64,000 nucleotides of DNA from Polaromonas sp. (GTDB taxonomy: Bacteria > Pseudomonadota > Gammaproteobacteria > Burkholderiales > Burkholderiaceae_C), in NCBI GenBank assembly GCA_013297865.1, contig JAAFIP010000007.1, positions 124,001-188,000 on the forward strand, read 5' to 3'. The notes below the pieces were generated by a model, which was given only the letters and a program-made list of their open reading frames with translations, did not search any database and was not told where the DNA came from. Position numbers and translations under genes: made by a program. Shown here in pieces: positions 39,829 through 50,089 of the stretch. Every line of letters begins with the position of its first letter. Position 1 is the first letter of the stretch.

Positions 39829-40381
39829 CTCTTCTGAAAATCTCTACATCTACTGGCAAGACGATCTCACTGTGCTCAGCTTGCGTGGCGAAGGCGTGGC
39901 AATCGCACAAGGCGTTAAAAATGCTTTGAGCCTGGACTTGCCCTTGAGCGCCAACACCACACGCACGCTGGGCGGCATCCGGCTGGTCTGGGTCAGCCCT
40001 GATGATTGCTTTGTGATTGCTCCGCCAGCGCAAGCCTCTAGGCTGGAAGCCGCTTTGCGCGAAGCACTGCAAGGCCAGCACTTTGCGGTCACTGATGTCA
40101 GCAGTGGTTATCTCCTGCTCACGCTGGCAGGGTCAGCAGCACGCGCCACGCTCGCGCAGGGCTGCCCTCTGGATTTACACCCGCGCAGCTTGGGCCTGGG
40201 CCAATGCGCAGGCAGCCATTTTTTCAAAGCCTCGCTGTGGCTGTGGCCTGCATCGGATGAGTCCAAGTTTGAGCTGCTGGTACGGCGCAGCTTTGCACCT
40301 TATGTGGACACCATGATTAACAAAGCCAGCTTGGAATGCAAAGTGCAGCGCGCAGGTGTGGAGATAGAAGCTTATGTCTGA
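39821..40381 (+). CDS. soxG: Sarcosine oxidase subunit gamma
   Basis: Position after soxA and GcvT-like pattern (VSPDDCFVIAPP...DVSSGYLLLTLAG). Confidence 0.88.
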   Translation: MPDSSENLYIYWQDDLTVLSLRGEGVAIAQGVKNALSLDLPLSANTTRTLGGIRLVWVSPDDCFVIAPPAQASRLEAALREALQGQHFAVTDVSSGYLLLTLAGSAARATLAQGCPLDLHPRSLGLGQCAGSHFFKASLWLWPASDESKFELLVRRSFAPYVDTMINKASLECKVQRAGVEIEAYV

Positions 40382-41264
40382 TGCTACACCTACGCAAGCA
40401 GTACGGTATGCACTCACACTGGAGGCAGCCAGCGAGCGCGGTCAAGTAGCGGCTATCACGGCGCTACTGGAGCAGCATGGTGCTTACATTGAAGAGCTTT
40501 CCGTTTTTGATGATGATCTCAGCCAGCGCTTTTATCTGCGCTGTGTCTTCCGCACGACGAGCGCCACCACCGCTCATGCATTTGATTTGAGCGCATTGCG
40601 CAGCCAGTATGCGGCCTGGCTCGGCTCGCAGCAAGATGCAGGCGGCTTGGTGGCCGTGCTGTCTGAACCTGCGCGCGTGCTCATCATGGTCTCCAAAGCC
40701 GATCATTGCCTACAAGAAATTTTGGCGCAATGGCGGCGTGGCGAGCTACCGATGCAGATTACTGCTGTGGTGTCTAACCATCGCGATTTAGAGCCACTGG
40801 CGCAGGCGCACGGTATTGCCTTTCATCATCTGCCCATCACGCCCGAGACTAAGCCTGCTCAGGAAGCCAAGCTGCTGGAGCTGATGGTGCAATACAAAGT
40901 GCAATGGGTGGTGCTCGCGCGCTATATGCAGGTGCTCTCGCCAGCGATGTGCGAGCGCTTGAAAGGCAGCGCCATCAACATCCATCACTCCTTCCTGCCC
41001 GGCTTTAAAGGCGCAAGACCCTACGAGCAAGCCCATGCGCGCGGCGTCAAAATGATCGGCGCCACAGCGCATTTCGTCACCACCGATTTAGACGAAGGCC
41101 CCATCATCGAGCAAGAGGTGCAGCGGGTAGATCACAGTGCTAAGCCGCAGCAGCTTCAAAGCATAGGCCGCCATCTAGAAAGTTTGGTGCTTTCGAGAGC
41201 GCTCGGTTATGTGTTGGAACACCGCGTATTTTTAAACGGACACCGCGTTGTCGTTTTGCGATAG
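40374..41264 (+). CDS. purU: Formyltetrahydrofolate deformylase
   Basis: ISNH-like VVSNHRDLEPLAQAHGIAFHHLPI...INIHHSFLPGFKGARPYEQAHARGVKMIGATAHFV. Confidence 0.95.
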   Translation: MSDATPTQAVRYALTLEAASERGQVAAITALLEQHGAYIEELSVFDDDLSQRFYLRCVFRTTSATTAHAFDLSALRSQYAAWLGSQQDAGGLVAVLSEPARVLIMVSKADHCLQEILAQWRRGELPMQITAVVSNHRDLEPLAQAHGIAFHHLPITPETKPAQEAKLLELMVQYKVQWVVLARYMQVLSPAMCERLKGSAINIHHSFLPGFKGARPYEQAHARGVKMIGATAHFVTTDLDEGPIIEQEVQRVDHSAKPQQLQSIGRHLESLVLSRALGYVLEHRVFLNGHRVVVLR

Positions 41265-41270
41265 CTGTTT

Positions 41271-42251
41271 TTATCGACTCGTTTGATGCGCGTAAATCTG
41301 TTTCCAGATCGACACTTCATCAAAGGTGATCCACTCATTCATCACGCGGCCTTGGGTCACGTGGGCGTGTGACAAACCCATGATGTAGAGTGGTGCGCCG
41401 CTGGGTTGGCCGAAGTGGCCCCAGCCGGTGTGTGTGCCGCTGAGTGACCAGCGCGCGGCAATCCGCAGGGGCTGCTCGGCATCGCGGTTGATGAAGGCGC
41501 TGTGCACTTGCAGCTTGGCATCGGGCACGGAGGCTAAGTAGCCGATGATGAAGCGATCAATATCAGCGTGACCGTAGCGAATATCGCCGCCAGGGGCGTA
41601 GAGATTCGCGCCGTGAAAATAGGCATCGCGAATGGCGGCTGTATTTTTCTCGTTCCAGATGTCGTGCAGACTTTGCACGTAGCGCGCCACGGCAGGGTCT
41701 TTTTCAATGCCGAAAGGGCACTGGCTAGGCTGATCATGCTCGGGCTTGAAGAAGCTGATGGGCTGACCTGCTTGCAGCTCAGTATCTGCCATTGCGCGCG
41801 CCATCTCGCGGGCGCTCGTGCCCATGCAATTAGCAAACGCGGCTTGATCGCGCACCAGCCATTCTTCGACTACGACTTGGTCACGCACCCAGCAATCGGC
41901 AATGATGCGGCTGCGTACTGGCTTTCCTTGGGCTTTGCCATACACGCCATCGCCAGTGTGAGTCATCACTGAGACCAAGCGATGCGATGAGAGAAACGAG
42001 CCATCCGCATAGGGCTGCCAGATGACATCTTCGCCAACGAGCTGGCGGTCTGGGAACTGGTGCAGGGTTTGCAGGGTTTGTGCCGTGACGCCTTGGTTGG
42101 AGCCGGTGTAGCCTGTGGGTGCGCGCAGTTTGATGTCAGGCGCATAGTATTTATCGAGCTTGGCGCCGATACCGCGATCCTCCCAAATTTCGCGTGTGAT
42201 GCCATAGATGAAATCAGGTACGTTTTTGTAAGGGCTTAAATCGTGGGGCAT
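41271..42251 (-). CDS. Double-domain NTF2/SnoaL-like protein, copy B
   Basis: FLSSHRLVSVMTHTGDGVYGKAQGK...IIADCWVRDQVVVEEWLVRDQAAFANCMG; paralogous to 45562-46596. Confidence 0.7.
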   Translation of the reverse strand: MPHDLSPYKNVPDFIYGITREIWEDRGIGAKLDKYYAPDIKLRAPTGYTGSNQGVTAQTLQTLHQFPDRQLVGEDVIWQPYADGSFLSSHRLVSVMTHTGDGVYGKAQGKPVRSRIIADCWVRDQVVVEEWLVRDQAAFANCMGTSAREMARAMADTELQAGQPISFFKPEHDQPSQCPFGIEKDPAVARYVQSLHDIWNEKNTAAIRDAYFHGANLYAPGGDIRYGHADIDRFIIGYLASVPDAKLQVHSAFINRDAEQPLRIAARWSLSGTHTGWGHFGQPSGAPLYIMGLSHAHVTQGRVMNEWITFDEVSIWKQIYAHQTSR

Positions 42252-42434
42252 GGGATGATCTCCAATGGAAAAGATTATGCGTCAAGTTAAATTGAATATG
42301 TATGCAATACACCGGTGCAAGCATTGTCCTGGAAAAAAATCTAGATTTCACTGGCAAAACTAGGGTATTTACGGATGAATGCATGACTCGAAATAAATAT
42401 GATGCATTCGTATGCAAACTAGAAAGCGACTGCT

Positions 42435-43757
42435 ATGACGATACGTTATCTCAAACGCGGTAAAGACGCGCAAGCCAAATCTGAGGCTGATGCCAAGGTG
42501 CGAGCCACTGTTGAGGGCATTTTGAAAGACATTGAAGCACGTGGTGATGCAGCTGTGCGTGAATACAGCCAAAAGTTCGACAAATGGGATCCGGTTGATT
42601 TCCGGCTTTCACAGGCAGAGATTGAAAAGGCGGTGAAATCACTGTCTGCGCGCGAGATTGAAGATATCAAGTTTGCCCAGAAGCAGATTCGCATGTTTGC
42701 CACAGCTCAGCTGCACAGCATGAAAGAGGTGGAAATCGAGACGATGCCCGGCGTGATTCTTGGCCACAAACATGTGCCCATGAGTGCTGTGGGCTGTTAC
42801 GTGCCTGGCGGCAAATACCCGATGATCGCCTCGGCGCACATGAGCGTGCTCACCGCCAAGGTGGCGGGTGTCAAGCGCATCGTGTCCACCGCCCCTGCAT
42901 TTCATGGTGCGCCACATCCCGCCATCGTCACCGCGATGCATTTTGCCGGCGCTGATGAAATTTTGACACTGGGCGGCGTGCAAGCCGTGGCTGCCATGGC
43001 GATTGGCACGCAATCCATCAAGCCAGTGGACATGCTGGTAGGGCCCGGCAATATGTTTGTAGCAGAAGCCAAGCGCCAGCTCTATGGCCGCGTCGGTATT
43101 GATCTGTTTGCAGGCCCGACCGAGACCCTGGTGATTGCAGACGAAACCGTCGATGGCGAAATCTGCGCTGTCGATCTGCTCGGCCAAGGCGAGCATGGCC
43201 CTACGTCCCCAGCAGTGCTGCTCACCAACAGCGAGAAGCTGGCCAAAGACACGCTCGCTGAAGTGGAGCGACAGCTCAAAATTTTGCCGACAGCAGAAAT
43301 TGCAGCCCAAAGCTGGGCTGAATTTGGCGAAGTGATTGTCTGTGACACCTACGAAGAAATGCTGGAAAAAGCAGATGAATTGGCTTCTGAGCATGTACAG
43401 ATCATGACCAGTCGCGATGATTGGTTTGCCACGCATATGCAAAACTATGGTGCACATTTCATCGGTCCACGCACCAATGTGGCTTATGGTGACAAGGTGA
43501 TTGGCACCAATCACACCCTGCCTACGAACAAAGCTGCCCGCTACACCGGTGGCCTGTGGGTGGGCAAATTCCTCAAGACCTGTACCTACCAAAAAGTCAC
43601 CACCAACGAGGCAAGTGCCCTGATTGGTGAATACTGCTCCCGTCTGTGCCATATGGAGAACTTTGCAGGCCACGGCGAACAGGCCAACATCCGCGTGCGT
43701 CGCTATGGCACGCGTGCCGAAGTGCCTTGGTATGAACCAGTGCCTGCACTGGCCTGA
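42435..43757 (+). CDS. Histidinol dehydrogenase-family NAD-dependent dehydrogenase (HpsN-like subgroup suspected)
   Basis: [29 protein letters not shown]...[28 protein letters not shown]...LGQGEHGP...[19 protein letters not shown]. Confidence 0.85.
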   Translation: MTIRYLKRGKDAQAKSEADAKVRATVEGILKDIEARGDAAVREYSQKFDKWDPVDFRLSQAEIEKAVKSLSAREIEDIKFAQKQIRMFATAQLHSMKEVEIETMPGVILGHKHVPMSAVGCYVPGGKYPMIASAHMSVLTAKVAGVKRIVSTAPAFHGAPHPAIVTAMHFAGADEILTLGGVQAVAAMAIGTQSIKPVDMLVGPGNMFVAEAKRQLYGRVGIDLFAGPTETLVIADETVDGEICAVDLLGQGEHGPTSPAVLLTNSEKLAKDTLAEVERQLKILPTAEIAAQSWAEFGEVIVCDTYEEMLEKADELASEHVQIMTSRDDWFATHMQNYGAHFIGPRTNVAYGDKVIGTNHTLPTNKAARYTGGLWVGKFLKTCTYQKVTTNEASALIGEYCSRLCHMENFAGHGEQANIRVRRYGTRAEVPWYEPVPALA

Positions 43758-43778
43758 AGCTTGCATCCATCAAGAGAT

Positions 43779-44546
43779 ATGAAAACTCCCAGCTTTCGCC
43801 TAGACGGCAAGCGCGCTCTGGTCACAGGGGGCTCCAAAGGCATTGGTCTGGCTGCTGCGCATGCGCTGGTGCAGGCAGGCGCACAGGTGATGATCGTAGC
43901 GCGCAACACGCCTGATCTAGTTGCTGCGAGTGCCGACATTGTCAAGGCAAGCGGCCAGGCTGCAACGCAAGTCACCCATGCAGCGCTCGATGTTCGCAAC
44001 AGCTCGGCAGTGGAGGCCTTGTTCAAAGAGCATGGCCCATTTGATATCGTGGTCAACAACGCGGGAACGACACGTACCAAGTTGATTGATGAGGCCACGG
44101 ATGAAGACCTCGATACCGTCATTGACCTGAATATCAAGGCAGCTTTTTATGTGCTGAGAGCTGCCGCACGCAGCCTCAAAGCGGCCGGCAGACCCGGTAG
44201 CCTGATCAACATCTCGTCGCAGATGGGCCATGTGGGCGGGCCCAAGCGCACGCTGTACTGCGCCAGCAAGCACGCACTGGAAGGCATGACCAAAACCTTG
44301 GGCTGGGAACTGGGCCCCATCGGTATTCGCGTCAACTCCATCTGCCCTACATTCATCGAAACCGAGCTTACTGCGCCCATGCTGGCTGATCCCGATTTCA
44401 AATCCTTTGTCACCAGCAAGATTGCTTTGGGTCGCGTTGGCAGACTGGAAGAAATCATGGGTGCAGTGGTATTTTTGGCGGGCGACGCATCCAGTCTGAT
44501 GACTGGCAGCGCCCTCATGCTAGACGGCGGTTGGACCGCGAGCTGA
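43779..44546 (+). CDS. SDR family oxidoreductase
   Basis: ALVTGGSKGIGLAAAHALVQAGAQV; NNAG; YCASK. Confidence 0.92.
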   Translation: MKTPSFRLDGKRALVTGGSKGIGLAAAHALVQAGAQVMIVARNTPDLVAASADIVKASGQAATQVTHAALDVRNSSAVEALFKEHGPFDIVVNNAGTTRTKLIDEATDEDLDTVIDLNIKAAFYVLRAAARSLKAAGRPGSLINISSQMGHVGGPKRTLYCASKHALEGMTKTLGWELGPIGIRVNSICPTFIETELTAPMLADPDFKSFVTSKIALGRVGRLEEIMGAVVFLAGDASSLMTGSALMLDGGWTAS

Positions 44547-44548
44547 TC

Positions 44549-45565
44549 ATGGTCAAAGCTGCCACATCGATTGACGTTGCCAAGCTTGCGGGTGTCAGTC
44601 AGTCTGCTGTGAGCCGCACTTACACCCCCGGCGCAAGTGTGGCAGAGCACACGCGCAGCAAGGTGATGGATGCCGCCCGCAAGCTGGGCTACCGTCCGAA
44701 TGCAATTGCCCGCACACTTATCACGCGCAAGAGCCGCATGATCGCTGTAGTTGCTTCTTATCTGGACAATCAGTTCTATCCCGTGGTGATAGAGAAGCTG
44801 TCGCAGCGTTTTCAGGAAGATGGCTACCATGTGCTGCTTTTCATAGCCGAGGCACGTACCGAAGCTGATGAATTGCTTATGCAGCTCATGCAATACCATG
44901 TGGATGGCATTGTGCTGCTCAGTGCCACATTGTCTTCCGGAATCGCCAAAGACTGCGCTGATGCAGGTATCCCTGTAATTTTGTTCAACCGAATTGCACA
45001 AGCTGGCGGCACGGTCAATTCCGTAGCAAGCGACAACGAGGCGGGAGGGCGCATGGCTGCCAAGGCTCTGCTGGCAGCCGGGCATGTGCGCATCGGCTAT
45101 ATCGCTGGCATGGAGGACTCTTCCACCAACCGCGACCGCGAGGCGGGTTTCAATGCTGAGCTGGCAGCCAGTGGTAAGCGCGTGTTTGCACGCACGGTGG
45201 GGCATTACAGCTTTGAGGGCGCGCAACTTGCTGCGCGCCAGATGTTCCAGGCCGTTGATGCAGCACAGCGACCGAGCGCAGTATTTGTGGCCAATGATCA
45301 TATGGCTATTGCAGTCATGGACACATTGCGCGGTGAATTGGGCTTGCGTGTGCCCCAGGACGTCGCTGTGATTGGTTTTGACAATGTGCCGCAAGCCGCG
45401 TGGGGCGGATATTCGCTCTCCAGCATCGAGCAGGATGCACACGCCATGATTGAAGCTACAGCGCGTATCATGCTCGAGCAAATTCAAAACGAATCGGCGC
45501 TGGCACAGCATGTGAGCCTGTCTGTTCGTCTGATTGAACGCGGCTCTACCGGTAAAACCCCATGA
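44549..45565 (+). CDS. LacI family transcriptional regulator
   Basis: SIDVAKLAGVSQSAVSRTYTPGASVAEHTRSKV plus periplasmic-binding-like domain. Confidence 0.92.
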   Translation: MVKAATSIDVAKLAGVSQSAVSRTYTPGASVAEHTRSKVMDAARKLGYRPNAIARTLITRKSRMIAVVASYLDNQFYPVVIEKLSQRFQEDGYHVLLFIAEARTEADELLMQLMQYHVDGIVLLSATLSSGIAKDCADAGIPVILFNRIAQAGGTVNSVASDNEAGGRMAAKALLAAGHVRIGYIAGMEDSSTNRDREAGFNAELAASGKRVFARTVGHYSFEGAQLAARQMFQAVDAAQRPSAVFVANDHMAIAVMDTLRGELGLRVPQDVAVIGFDNVPQAAWGGYSLSSIEQDAHAMIEATARIMLEQIQNESALAQHVSLSVRLIERGSTGKTP

Positions 45566-46596
45566 AGCCCACTTCGCTGGCATCTACCACGCCTGCCCTG
45601 CACAGCAGTGCTGCCATGCAAGGCTTTCACGCTGAATTCAGGAATCTGGATGATTACATTCGCGTGATCACGGACCGCATCTGGGAAGGCCGTCAGATCG
45701 AGACGATTCGTGATTACTATAGCAACCCATGTGGCGTGATCACGCCCGCAGGCGCGACGACCGATGTGCAAAGCGTGATCGATGGCACCAAGGCCACTCT
45801 CGCGCAGTTTCCCGATCGACGCTTGCTGGCGGAAGATGTCATTGAAGCTGGCAATGCTCAAGAGGGTTTTCTGTCTTCCCATCGCATCATCAGCACCATG
45901 ACGCATTTGGGTGATGGCAATTTTGGCAAAGCCACCGGTAAAAAAATTCATGTGCGCACTGTGGCTGATTGCGTGTGTAAAGACAACCGCATCGTGCATG
46001 AGTGGCTGGTGCGCGATCAGGGTGCGATTGCCCAGGCTATAGGCAGCACGCCGCAAGAGATGGCAAGGCAATGGCTTTCACAACGAGATAAACCATTGCT
46101 TCCTTTGTCACAAGCTCCCGCACCCATTTGGTGGCGCAATCCGATGAGCGATGAGCCAATGGCACAGCGCTATGCACAGTCCGTTGGACGCATGCTTTCC
46201 GGGCTAGGCAATGATGACGCGCTTTATGACGAAGCAGCCTGCAGCCTGGGGCCGACCAACTCCATCCATTATGGTCGCCTTGAAATTCAAGGATTTTATG
46301 CCTCCATCGCTCAAAGCATCACTGTAGAAAGCTACGACATAGAAAGCATAGCCTTCATGCCTGCCAGCAGCGCTGTAGGCCGACCACCGCGAGTAGCTCT
46401 GCGCTGGCGGCTCAAGGGCCAGCACACCGGCGCAGGCCGCTATGCAGGCAGCGCGCGTAACTCCCTGGACATCTTGGGCATTCAACATGCTGAATTTGTG
46501 AAGATTGGAAAAGCATGGCAAGTGCACCGGGAATGGGTGCTCGTTGATGATGTAGCCGTCTGGATGCAGGCGCTTGACGGCACTGCCGAAGAATAA
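45562..46596 (+). CDS. Double-domain NTF2/SnoaL-like protein, copy C
   Basis: FLSSHRIISTMTHLGDGNFGKATGKKIHVRTVADCVCKDNRIVHEWLVRDQGAIAQAIG; paralog of copy B. Confidence 0.7.
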   Translation: MKPTSLASTTPALHSSAAMQGFHAEFRNLDDYIRVITDRIWEGRQIETIRDYYSNPCGVITPAGATTDVQSVIDGTKATLAQFPDRRLLAEDVIEAGNAQEGFLSSHRIISTMTHLGDGNFGKATGKKIHVRTVADCVCKDNRIVHEWLVRDQGAIAQAIGSTPQEMARQWLSQRDKPLLPLSQAPAPIWWRNPMSDEPMAQRYAQSVGRMLSGLGNDDALYDEAACSLGPTNSIHYGRLEIQGFYASIAQSITVESYDIESIAFMPASSAVGRPPRVALRWRLKGQHTGAGRYAGSARNSLDILGIQHAEFVKIGKAWQVHREWVLVDDVAVWMQALDGTAEE

Positions 46597-46617
46597 ATCC
46601 ACTGGGAATCAGCAATT

Positions 46618-47694
46618 ATGGCTCGTGTACAACTCAAATCCATCGCTAAATCCTGGAATGCGGGCGGCAAGACTTCCGTAGGAGTGAAGGAAATGTCGCT
46701 TGATATCGCGGATGGCGAATTCCTTGTGCTGCTTGGACCCTCAGGATGCGGCAAGACCACAACCATGCGTATGGTTGCAGGACTGGAAGATGCTACCCAG
46801 GGCGAGATTTGGATTGGCGAGAGAAAAGTCAACGATTTGGAGCCCAAAGACCGTGATGTAGCGATGGTGTTTCAAAGCTATGGTTTGTATCCCAACATGA
46901 CAGTGTATGAGAACATCAGCTTTCCGCTGCGCATTCGTGGCACCAAGGTGGCGGAGATCGATCCGGCTGTGAAGCGCGCTGCTGAAAAAGTGGAGCTGAT
47001 GGATTTTCTGGACCGCCGCCCCAAGGAGCTCTCGGGTGGCCAGCGTCAGCGTGTGGCGCTGGCACGCGCTATCGTGCGTCAGCCGGCGGTGTTTCTGATG
47101 GACGAGCCGCTATCCAACCTGGATGCCAAGTTGCGTGTCTCTATGCGCTCGCACATCAAGCATCTTCACCACGAGCTCAAAACCACCACAATTTATGTGA
47201 CCCACGATCAAATCGAGGCCATGACACTGGCGGATCGCGTGGTGGTAATGAGTAAAGCTGAAGTGCAGCAAATCGGCACACCTGAGCAAATTTATAACGA
47301 CCCGGCCAATCTGTTTGTAGCCGGTTTCATTGGCAATCCTTCAATGAATTTGATCGATGGCAAGCTGGAGAACGGCTGCTTTATCGCCGAAGGCCTGCGT
47401 ATTGAAGGTATGGGCCGGGGTGCGGTTGAGAAAGTGGTGCTCGGCGTGCGCGCCGAAGACCTCATGCTCGCAAACACTGACAACGCCAACGTGCGCGGCA
47501 GCGTATTCTCTTTTGAGCTGACTGGCGATGCGACGCTGATCACTTTGCAATGCGGTGCACAGCGAATTACCGCACGCTCAAGCAAAGAGTTCCGCACCCG
47601 CATCGGTGAGCAGCTTGGTTTTATGGCGGCGCCTGAGCGCAGCTATTTGTTCGATGGTCAGACGCAGAACCGGCTGCGTTTTGATCGCTCTTGA
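46618..47694 (+). CDS. ABC transporter ATP-binding protein (UgpC-like)
   Basis: GPSGCGKTTTMRMVAGLE; LSGGQRQRVALARAI; VFLMDEPLSNLDAKLR. Confidence 0.92.
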   Translation: MARVQLKSIAKSWNAGGKTSVGVKEMSLDIADGEFLVLLGPSGCGKTTTMRMVAGLEDATQGEIWIGERKVNDLEPKDRDVAMVFQSYGLYPNMTVYENISFPLRIRGTKVAEIDPAVKRAAEKVELMDFLDRRPKELSGGQRQRVALARAIVRQPAVFLMDEPLSNLDAKLRVSMRSHIKHLHHELKTTTIYVTHDQIEAMTLADRVVVMSKAEVQQIGTPEQIYNDPANLFVAGFIGNPSMNLIDGKLENGCFIAEGLRIEGMGRGAVEKVVLGVRAEDLMLANTDNANVRGSVFSFELTGDATLITLQCGAQRITARSSKEFRTRIGEQLGFMAAPERSYLFDGQTQNRLRFDRS

Positions 47695-47726
47695 TGAACC
47701 TCCCGGTTTTTTATTGGAGAATCCCC

Positions 47727-48989
47727 ATGAAAGCTCTGACCATCCGCCGCTCCCTGTTGGCAGCAGCAGCATTGACAGCTGCTCTACCATTTACCGCACA
47801 TGCGCGTTGCGATAAATTGATCAACGCCAAAGCAGGCGAAATTAACATCATTGGTGCTACTTTCCCTGCACTGCAACATATCGCCAAAGAGATGGAGACC
47901 TGTACGCAAGGCGGCGTCAAAGTCTCTTTTAAAATGTCGTCCAACAACCGTGTTGAGACAGAGCAGGCGTTTGCAACAGCTGGTCCCTCACCATTTGATG
48001 CCGCCGTTGTCTCGGGTGCAGTGTTTTCTGCGCTCAACGGCAAAAGCCAGTTGCAGCCCATGACGGACTTGGTTGAAAAATACAAGGCTAAATACAAGAT
48101 TGAAGATAACATGCTGGTCAAGGTCAATGGCCAGGTGATGGGTATTGCTTTCATGCAGAACTCCCTCAATCTCTACTACCGCAAAGACCTTTTCGATAAA
48201 CATGGCATCAAGGTGCCCACCACCTACGCTGAAATGCTTGCAGCTGCCAAAGTGCTCAAGGAAAAAGAGCCCAGCATTGAGTTTCCCATTGCACAAACCT
48301 TCGCCAAGGGCTGGGACAGCGGCAAGGAATTCATTGATCTGTATGTAGGCATGGGCGGCAAGCTGTTCAAATCTGGCAGCGCACAACCCGATTTCAATAA
48401 TGACATTGGCGTGCGCACCTTGGATCTCATGAAATCCATGACGCAGTACATGACGCCTAACTATCTTGCATCGAACAGCGACGATGTGACCAACCAATTC
48501 CAGCAAAGCAAAGCCGCAATGGGTGTTTTCTGGGCGTCGCGTGGATCGCGTATGGATGATGCAACAGTCTCCAAAGTGGTGGGCAAGATTGAATTTGCCG
48601 CCGCCCCAGCAGCTGTAGCCGGTGGAAAGCCTGCCAGCCATATGTGGTGGGATGGCGTGGTGATGCCCAAAAATATGAAGGGTGATCGCGACACCGTTTT
48701 TCAGGTGCTGATGGAAGCGCTGGACGAAGACACCACTCGCAAAGGCAATGATCTGACTACCTGGGTACGCTCTGCTTATAAGCCCACACGCTTTGCATCT
48801 GGTGTAGCAGCTAACGCCAAAGCCGGCACTCCCGTATGGCCAACCGAGCCCTATGCTGGTCTGGTGCACAGTGAGCTGGGCAAGGTTGTAGCCGATGTAC
48901 TGGCCGGTACCACACCAGCCAAAGCTGCATTGGACACGGCTGCGGCTGCATATGTGCGCGTAGCAACAGAGCAGGGTTTCATCAAGTAA
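47727..48989 (+). CDS. Extracellular solute-binding protein (ABC type 1)
   Basis: Signal peptide MKALTIRRSLLAAAALTAALPFTAHA; SBP pattern (GIAFMQNSLNLYYRKDLFDKHGIKVPTTYAEMLAAAK). Confidence 0.88.
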   Translation: MKALTIRRSLLAAAALTAALPFTAHARCDKLINAKAGEINIIGATFPALQHIAKEMETCTQGGVKVSFKMSSNNRVETEQAFATAGPSPFDAAVVSGAVFSALNGKSQLQPMTDLVEKYKAKYKIEDNMLVKVNGQVMGIAFMQNSLNLYYRKDLFDKHGIKVPTTYAEMLAAAKVLKEKEPSIEFPIAQTFAKGWDSGKEFIDLYVGMGGKLFKSGSAQPDFNNDIGVRTLDLMKSMTQYMTPNYLASNSDDVTNQFQQSKAAMGVFWASRGSRMDDATVSKVVGKIEFAAAPAAVAGGKPASHMWWDGVVMPKNMKGDRDTVFQVLMEALDEDTTRKGNDLTTWVRSAYKPTRFASGVAANAKAGTPVWPTEPYAGLVHSELGKVVADVLAGTTPAKAALDTAAAAYVRVATEQGFIK

Positions 48990-49014
48990 GTTTGATGATG
49001 ACCGATCGGCTTTC

Positions 49015-50061
49015 ATGAAAACATCCACCTTCGCGCGCTTTGTAGCGCCCTCCGTGCTGTTGATGCTCGCCTTGCTGGCGATGCCGCTGGCGGTGACGTT
49101 CTATCTCTCGGTGCGCAATTGCACTTTTGATATGGAAACCGTCACCGTGCAGCAATCAGGCCCGTTTGGCAGCTCAGAGTCAACCACGCAGCGCGCGCGG
49201 GTGGATGCCAATGGCAAGCCAATCCAACTGTGCAAATACGTTGGCACAGCCTATTTCCGATCTGTGCTCGGGCTTACTGCGCAAAGTGGCCAAGCGATGG
49301 CTGCTGCGGGCGAGCCACCTGACGCATCATCAGCACCAGCGGGCAGTGCTGTGAATCCTGCAGCCAGCAAGAGCTCGCAGGAATTCGTGGGCGCGCTCAA
49401 ATTCACACTGCTCTACACCATAGTGACCACGCCTTTGGTGCTGCTGCTGGGCTTTTTTATCGCATTGGGTGTGCATCACTCCGCCCAGCGCCTGAAGGCG
49501 ATTTTCATCACGGCTTCACTGCTGCCCTTCATCATCACGCCTATCGTGGGTGCGCTGGCCATCAAATGGCTGTTCCGCGATGGCGGTTTGGTGCCGCATG
49601 TTCTCTCGCAATTTGGGCTCTCGATCTTCTGGATGGCTGAGGCCTGGTCTGCCCGGCTCTTGATCATTCTCTACGGCGTGTGGCACAGCGCGCCATTCGC
49701 CTTCATTGTGTTTTATGCGGGCCTGCAATCTGTACCGCAGGATTCTCTGGAGGCAGCCACGATTGATGGCGCTACACGCTGGCAAAAGCTGCGCTACATC
49801 ACCTTGCCACATTTGATGCCGCTGATCGTGTTTGTGGCGTTGATCCATGTGATGGATGCCTATCGCGTATTTGAGCCTGTAGTGGTACTCACGCAGGGCG
49901 CTTTCACCACCAGCGTGCAATACCTCACTTATCACATTCTTTCAGTGGAAAACAACCCCTACAAAGCCAGTGCATCGGCTGTGTTGACCACGCTCGGCAT
50001 TGGTGTGCTGATCATTCCCATGCTGATCAAGACCTGGAGGGAGCAGCGCAACGGTCGTTGA
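49015..50061 (+). CDS. ABC transporter permease (MalF-type)
   Basis: QDSLEAATIDGATRWQKLRYITLPHLMPLI EAA loop. Confidence 0.9.
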   Translation: MKTSTFARFVAPSVLLMLALLAMPLAVTFYLSVRNCTFDMETVTVQQSGPFGSSESTTQRARVDANGKPIQLCKYVGTAYFRSVLGLTAQSGQAMAAAGEPPDASSAPAGSAVNPAASKSSQEFVGALKFTLLYTIVTTPLVLLLGFFIALGVHHSAQRLKAIFITASLLPFIITPIVGALAIKWLFRDGGLVPHVLSQFGLSIFWMAEAWSARLLIILYGVWHSAPFAFIVFYAGLQSVPQDSLEAATIDGATRWQKLRYITLPHLMPLIVFVALIHVMDAYRVFEPVVVLTQGAFTTSVQYLTYHILSVENNPYKASASAVLTTLGIGVLIIPMLIKTWREQRNGR

Positions 50062-50089
50062 TTTCAACCATTGACTGCGCGATACAGGT

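Noticed and set aside
42435-43757. HisD-like gene as the biosynthetic histidinol dehydrogenase
   Set aside because: No other his genes nearby; context is catabolic (SDR, LacI, ABC importer) and the protein looks like the alcohol-oxidising HisD paralogs.
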